From the NCBI RefSeq assembly GCF_907164915.1, contig NW_025919457.1, positions 273,126 through 337,125 of the forward strand: a DNA stretch of 64,000 bases. Direction: 5' to 3'. Every line of letters starts with the position of its first letter. Position 1 is the first letter of the stretch. The stretch comes from Impatiens glandulifera. Taxonomy: Eukaryota; Streptophyta; Magnoliopsida; Ericales; Balsaminaceae. A program made the translations under genes and the position numbers. The notes under the pieces were generated by a model, which saw only the letters and a program-made list of their open reading frames with translations, ran no database searches and was not told the DNA's origin. Shown piece after piece: positions 60,685 to 64,000 of this stretch.

Positions 60685-61280
60685 ATCTCCACCTTTGGCC
60701 CAAAGAAGTGCAAAATACAATCACGGAATCATATCATTTGTCAAATAACATTGTTCATCTTTTTAACGGTAAGGATAATAATAGACCCACGCAAAATTTT
60801 TATAACACATTTCCCCCACTTTCCTTCAAAACCATCATTCTTAAGAGATGCACAAGACATCAAATTATACGCAAATACCTCCTTCACGAGCCTAAATAAC
60901 AATATAGGCGCGTAAATCTGAAGTTTCCATTTTCATTTCAAAAAGGAGTGAACTCAACCTACATAGTTGAGTTTGGGTGAGCTCACCTAATTTCTTCAAA
61001 ATAATTACACACTAGTTTACATTTATTAGTTGTATTTCCTTTTATACTATTCATTGCTATAGTCTTGGCTATGTATGCTACAATTTTACTGATCGATCGT
61101 AGAGTTATAGTCTTCATCCACTATTCATTTTGTAGTGATGTTTTTATTTTTTATGCATGATCACAATCTTTGTAGACATCATTTAACATTTTAATTATCA
61201 AATCACTAGTTTCATTGTTCTATTTATTGATGCAAAATATTCTCATTTACTTTGGCACACATATACCTCTCATTGTAGAG
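60685..61280. other. Internal remnant of the Copia-type element, non-coding
   Basis: Continues from the polypurine tract (CTTTGGGCCAAAGGTGGAG on the minus strand) without a gag or pol domain. A short palindrome-like pair (CTCAACCTACATAGTTGAG) is at 60953-60971. Confidence 0.45.
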
Positions 61281-61289
61281 AAATTTAAT

Positions 61290-62390
61290 TTACTTACACA
61301 TGTAAATAGAATAATTTATAATAGCTTCCTTGAATTCAATAGAGTTACAAAATCGTTGTCCCAACATAAATGATGGATTTCTCAGGTCTCTTTCTGCATA
61401 TGAAAGTCTTTGTGCTTCTTGCTCCTCATTAGATGATCTGAAATTGCTATGAAAATCATCATCAACCATATTTTCATCTAACACTTTCTACACATGTTCA
61501 TTATTAATTCATGGTCCCTTATTTTTTTTCTTCTTACCATTCATTTTTCCTATTTCACACTCTAATGGACCACTACCCTAAACCTAGTCACTATTTTAGT
61601 TAGTTGGGTATATTCTATTGCAATAACATATTCACTCTCTTGATGTCTTTCTACGTTTTCGTTTGAGCTACGTTCGAACACATCATCATCATTGCAATAA
61701 AGTTCTCCTTTTAAAAAGTTGTCACTCTTTGCATCTTCACTACTTCTATCATCACCATTTATAACATCAATATTTCTTTATAAATATTTACTTCATCAAG
61801 AGTTTCCCATCACAGTTTGTTTCATCATTCTCATCTTCTTCGTGTACGTCTTCTTTGCAATACCACTTGAGCATTGTTTACTCTTTTTTTGAAATGACTA
61901 TAATACCCTTTAAGTCTTGTGCACTCCTTTTTACTAAAATAGTTGCAATATCCTTTGAGCCTCGTGCACTATTTTCTTACCCGAGTTGCTATAATAGCAC
62001 TTGAGCCCCTTGTACTTCTTTTTAACGGAGTTGTTGCAATACCACTTTGGCCCCTTGTCGTTCTAACTAGAGTTGTTCCGGTTGATAATTCAATTTCAAC
62101 ACAATAGTAAACTTAAATCAATCTTCTCTTGTATACCCACATACATATACACATATTCATAACATCAAGATTGTTTATAATATTTCATGGGTTACATTTC
62201 AAAGGATCACATGACTCCACATACGAAAACTAAATATTATTATTGTCATACCCTAGTTCTTTAATCATTGCCCTAATCTCTTGGAAAGATAATTTATCAA
62301 TATCATAGTAATCAATATAATCAACATCACCACCAACGTTTAATAACTCATCTCTTCTTCCTCCATGATAATATGTTGAGAAACTTAGAC
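61290..62390 (-). pseudogene. MULE transposase N-terminal relic
   Basis: Two recognisable pieces on the minus strand. At about 62350-62225: GGDVDYIDYYDIDKLSFQEI then KELGYDNNN, like the PB1-like domain at the N-terminus of MULE-type proteins. At 61484-61290: NPSFMLGQRFCNSIEFKEAI, the start of the MuDR N-terminal domain, then a stop. Acidic, low-complexity text lies between them, with several stops. The DDE domain is absent. It differs from the MULE at 54-57 kb and represents a separate family or age class. Confidence 0.7.
61856..62075. repeat. Tandem repeat of about 52 bp, four units
   Basis: Units share GTTGCAATACC, CTTTGAGCCCC, TTGTGCACTCCTTTTTA and variants. The array lies within the MULE relic. 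On the minus strand it would encode a basic Thr/Arg/Ser-rich repeat, so it may be an expanded linker of that protein. Confidence 0.75.
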
Positions 62391-64000
62391 TTAAGACTTG
62401 TAACCCAATATATGCCCATTAAAATAGTATAGGAGTTATAAAAATATGTGAATGTTGTAGACTTGGTATCAATGTATATAAAATAAATAATAAAATAAAT
62501 AATATATCACTTTCTACCAATATATACGCATTTAGCATGACTAACATTGGTAACAATACATCCAACATTTAACACAAATTTTAACCATTATAACCTCTCA
62601 TTGAAATCAAGCACTTACTTTACCCTCGGATTGTAATTAAAATCGTAATTTTTAGGTTTAATAACTAAATCAATTGTTATGATACTATGAACTTTATCTC
62701 TCGTCTCTCTTTACTCCTCTAAGAGACCCTTCTCTAGCACCGATCTCAAAAACTCAAACCTTTATCGCGTACATAAATTCGGTGACAACTAGAAAACTCA
62801 AGCTAGAAAAAAGAGTAAAGACGCGTAATTGAATTAATAAGCAGCGATCACACCTTAGGGCTTTCTTTACTATTTACAGATAATGATGTAAATCTATGGA
62901 CAAAAAGAAGAAATATGTTGTTAAGTGGTTGTTCGCGAAGAAATTATATATAAAAATCTATTTTGAAAAAAACAAGGGCTTTTAATTATAGACATTATGT
63001 GTAACGTACAAAATTGAGAGAAGGGTCATTGGCCATCCTTTCTGAAAATTTGAAAGTCATAATTGGTGACCTTTATTAAAATTTTAGGGGCGATTTATTT
63101 TAAAAAATAATTCGAGAGCTAAATATAAGTTATCAGAGTAATTGAAGGTCACCTAGATAATTTACCCAATGATAATATTAATAATTAAGTAGTTAACATT
63201 ATTGAAGTATATAACCTACGCCGCGGATACACAAATATAAAATGATCTTATATATTATATATTTTAGTGTCTTAATATATAAATGGTACAAAATAGTCAT
63301 TTTAATCAATATATTAATATTAACAAAAATCAACACTATTAGTTATACAACCAGACTCAATATAAATTTTTCTACTTGATTACAAAGAAAATTATAAAAA
63401 AAATATTATGAATCAATTGTCAACATTTAATTATCAATTTTTATTTTATATCACAAAACTAATGTGAAAATAAAATTTAAAATTAATATATATATAATAT
63501 TTTATCATTTAAATGATAATAATATTTATATGATGAAAATAAGTCAAAATTTTATCTTAATCTTAAACTTAACCGTTTCACGTATTTATGAACGGATCGA
63601 CCCACAAATTAACAATTTGATTTTTTTACTCTAACAAAATGGGTCGTGCATTAATGTGTGAGGCACAACGATTTGAAAAAATTGTGTTTATATATATATA
63701 AAAATATAAATTAATGTGACTTTCATGCACTCATGAAAAATATCAATTTTTCAAAATTAAAATAAAATTTAATAGAATTTCTCACATTACAAGTGAGTTT
63801 CTTATAATAGTTCAGTAACAAAACTAATTGTTAATTGAGGCAAACAAAATTAAAGAATGAAATGTGTGAAGTGAAATAATAGTCGAACTCCTTAAACTAT
63901 ATTCCTTAAATATTTGTTCATCAAATTTTGGATCATTTTTCACTGAATTTGAAGGGGAAAAAAAATTGATCATTCATAGCCTGGAAATGAAATATATGTT
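62391..64000. other. AT-rich intergenic DNA, nothing recognised
   Basis: No gene, RNA gene or element end was seen in the last 1.6 kb. Short AT runs occur near 63485 and 63690. Confidence 0.5.

Overview
The window looks like repeat-rich, gene-poor nuclear DNA of a flowering plant, probably a eudicot. The evidence is very AT-rich sequence with long (AT)n tracts, GT-AG introns, CACTA, MULE and hAT DNA transposons, plant L1-type LINEs with a zf-RVT domain, a Copia-type non-autonomous LTR element, and exon fragments of plant genes (NAD-malic enzyme, an LRR receptor kinase, AP-3 sigma). I do not name a species. I found one host gene that looks intact: a five-exon plastid acyl-thioesterase (hotdog fold, ALT/MKS2 type) on the minus strand at 21.6-22.6 kb. 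Its probable catalytic Asp is Asn.

Layout. At 1-1.7 kb there is non-coding repeat DNA. A 15.9-kb CACTA transposon spans 1717-17661. It has matching ends, an AAT target duplication and a paralogous empty site at 18.7 kb. It carries a spliceable but broken minus-strand copy of part of an NAD-malic enzyme gene (2603-4390), an old non-coding retroelement remnant (about 4.9-6.8 kb), a 5'-truncated LINE (6848-7521) and a near full-length, decayed LINE (about 7.53-16.79 kb). From 17.7 to 21.6 kb there are tandem and dispersed repeats. The thioesterase gene follows. From 22.8 to 27.7 kb lies AT-rich dispersed repeat DNA. A second, small CACTA element (27951-35149) is split by a very young non-coding LTR retrotransposon (28485-34387; two LTRs of 793 bp with 2 differences, TSD CAAGA). 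This LTR element contains an array of small hairpins and a tRNA-like block. From 35 to 42 kb there is AT-rich DNA with several minisatellites.

From 42.3 to 44.9 kb there is a minus-strand LINE fragment. A Pack-MULE (about 46219-50273) carries pieces of two unrelated genes in convergent orientation: an LRR receptor-like kinase (plus) and AP-3 complex sigma (minus). Another minus-strand LINE fragment lies at 51.2-53.6 kb. It abuts a MuDR-type MULE (53.57-57.29 kb) whose transposase is largely intact over the DDE domain but broken at its C-terminal end. This MULE and the Pack-MULE share a terminal sequence, so the MULE family is a plausible source of activity for the Pack-MULE. From 58 to 62.4 kb there is a 996-bp hAT-type element with a perfect 8-bp TSD, a fifth LINE fragment, one Copia-type LTR and a second MULE relic. 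The last 1.6 kb holds nothing I recognise.

The most notable content is gene-fragment capture by two different DNA transposon superfamilies within 50 kb. No new defence or biosynthetic system is visible. Homology statements come from recognising protein families by eye; no database search was run.
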